Shown piece by piece: positions 63,802-64,000 of a DNA stretch of 64,000 bases; positions within the stretch are counted from its first letter, which is position 1; the number at the start of each line of letters is the position of its first letter. The notes beneath the pieces were generated by a model. It was not told where the DNA came from. It saw only the letters and a program-made list of their open reading frames with translations, and searched no databases. The stretch is from assembly GCA_016705955.1 (NCBI GenBank), contig JADJKO010000003.1, positions 310,001-374,000 on the forward strand, given 5' to 3'. The DNA is from Flavobacteriales bacterium (lineage in GTDB: Bacteria > Bacteroidota > Bacteroidia > Flavobacteriales_F > PHOS-HE28). The position numbers and the translations under genes were made by a program.

Positions 63802-64000
63802 TCAATCACCTATCGATAGTCGAAGCCATCGGATCGAGCTTTCTTCGTTCTCCAGAAAGACACGCGCGACCTCGTACTTCTGACGTGCCAATGGGTCTTC
63901 AAGAAACACCCATTGCGACTTGCGCAAGAAGAACGGGATGCTATCCGTGTTCGCGAATCCGGAGTTCGTGGTTTTCGCGTCCACGTACAGAACGGTCACT
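63802..64000 (-). CDS. Hypothetical protein, C-terminal part (truncated by window edge)
   Basis: The minus-strand frame is open to the right edge and ends at 63802. The visible ~65 residues include VLYVDAKTTNSGFANTDSIP, FFLRKSQWVFLEDPLARQKY and EVARVFLENEESSIRWLRLSIGD. There is no membrane segment. I do not recognise the family; the start lies outside the window. Confidence 0.6.
   Translation of the reverse strand, partial: VTVLYVDAKTTNSGFANTDSIPFFLRKSQWVFLEDPLARQKYEVARVFLENEESSIRWLRLSIGD

Overview
The window comes from a member of the Bacteroidota, most likely a high-GC lineage of the Flavobacteriales. The evidence is direct: many large secreted proteins end in type IX secretion (T9SS) sorting domains or in gliding-motility-associated (CHU_C-type) domains; upstream regions repeatedly carry the Bacteroidota -7 element TAnnTTYG; Shine-Dalgarno sequences are almost absent; and the housekeeping proteins have a Bacteroidota flavour. 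By eye the GC content is close to 60 percent, which also produces long spurious antisense reading frames.

Layout. 1-3.2 kb: end of riboflavin synthase, a secreted M1 aminopeptidase and metF. 3.2-13.1 kb (minus strand): three very large CHU_C-tailed adhesin-like proteins interrupted by an ECF sigma factor and its overlapping partner, a membrane protein that itself ends in a CHU_C-like domain. 13.4-16.8 kb: lepA and gdhA. 16.8-29.2 kb: a secretome block with a BNR-repeat protein, a bacilliredoxin, two M36 (fungalysin-like) metalloproteases and a small T9SS cargo protein. 29.2-37.2 kb: housekeeping genes (tadA, recJ, udk, nadD, gmk, yicC, an EamA transporter, a Cys/Met-metabolism PLP enzyme) plus two very small genes. 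37.3-44.2 kb: three tandem M43 metalloproteases and a coupled lipoprotein. 44.3-56.0 kb: envelope proteins, polA, a diheme cytochrome-like lipoprotein, two secreted or outer-membrane proteins, a glutaminyl-cyclase-like lipoprotein, cysS and a MORN-repeat protein. 56.0-62.3 kb: threonine dehydrogenase, a delta-60-repeat T9SS protein, trhO and hmgA. 62.3-64 kb: an IS110-family element and the 3' end of an unknown gene.

Themes. The main accessory theme is T9SS-dependent secretion of proteases and adhesins, with a sigma/anti-sigma pair that may sense or control it. The strongest candidate for an undescribed element is a shared C-terminal module of about 240 residues. It ends in two NDRDPIL repeats and occurs on both the BNR-repeat protein and one M36 protease. 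The neighbouring M36 paralogue carries a normal T9SS type A tail at the same place, so the module may be an alternative sorting or anchoring signal. Several genes also have the -7 promoter element only 4-7 bases from the start codon, which predicts leaderless mRNAs.

Caution. At least five genes (metF, gdhA, one M36 protease, one small T9SS protein, the transposase) show single- or double-base indels relative to the expected reading frame. This may mean residual assembly error rather than true pseudogenes, and the raw reads should be checked before biological conclusions are drawn.
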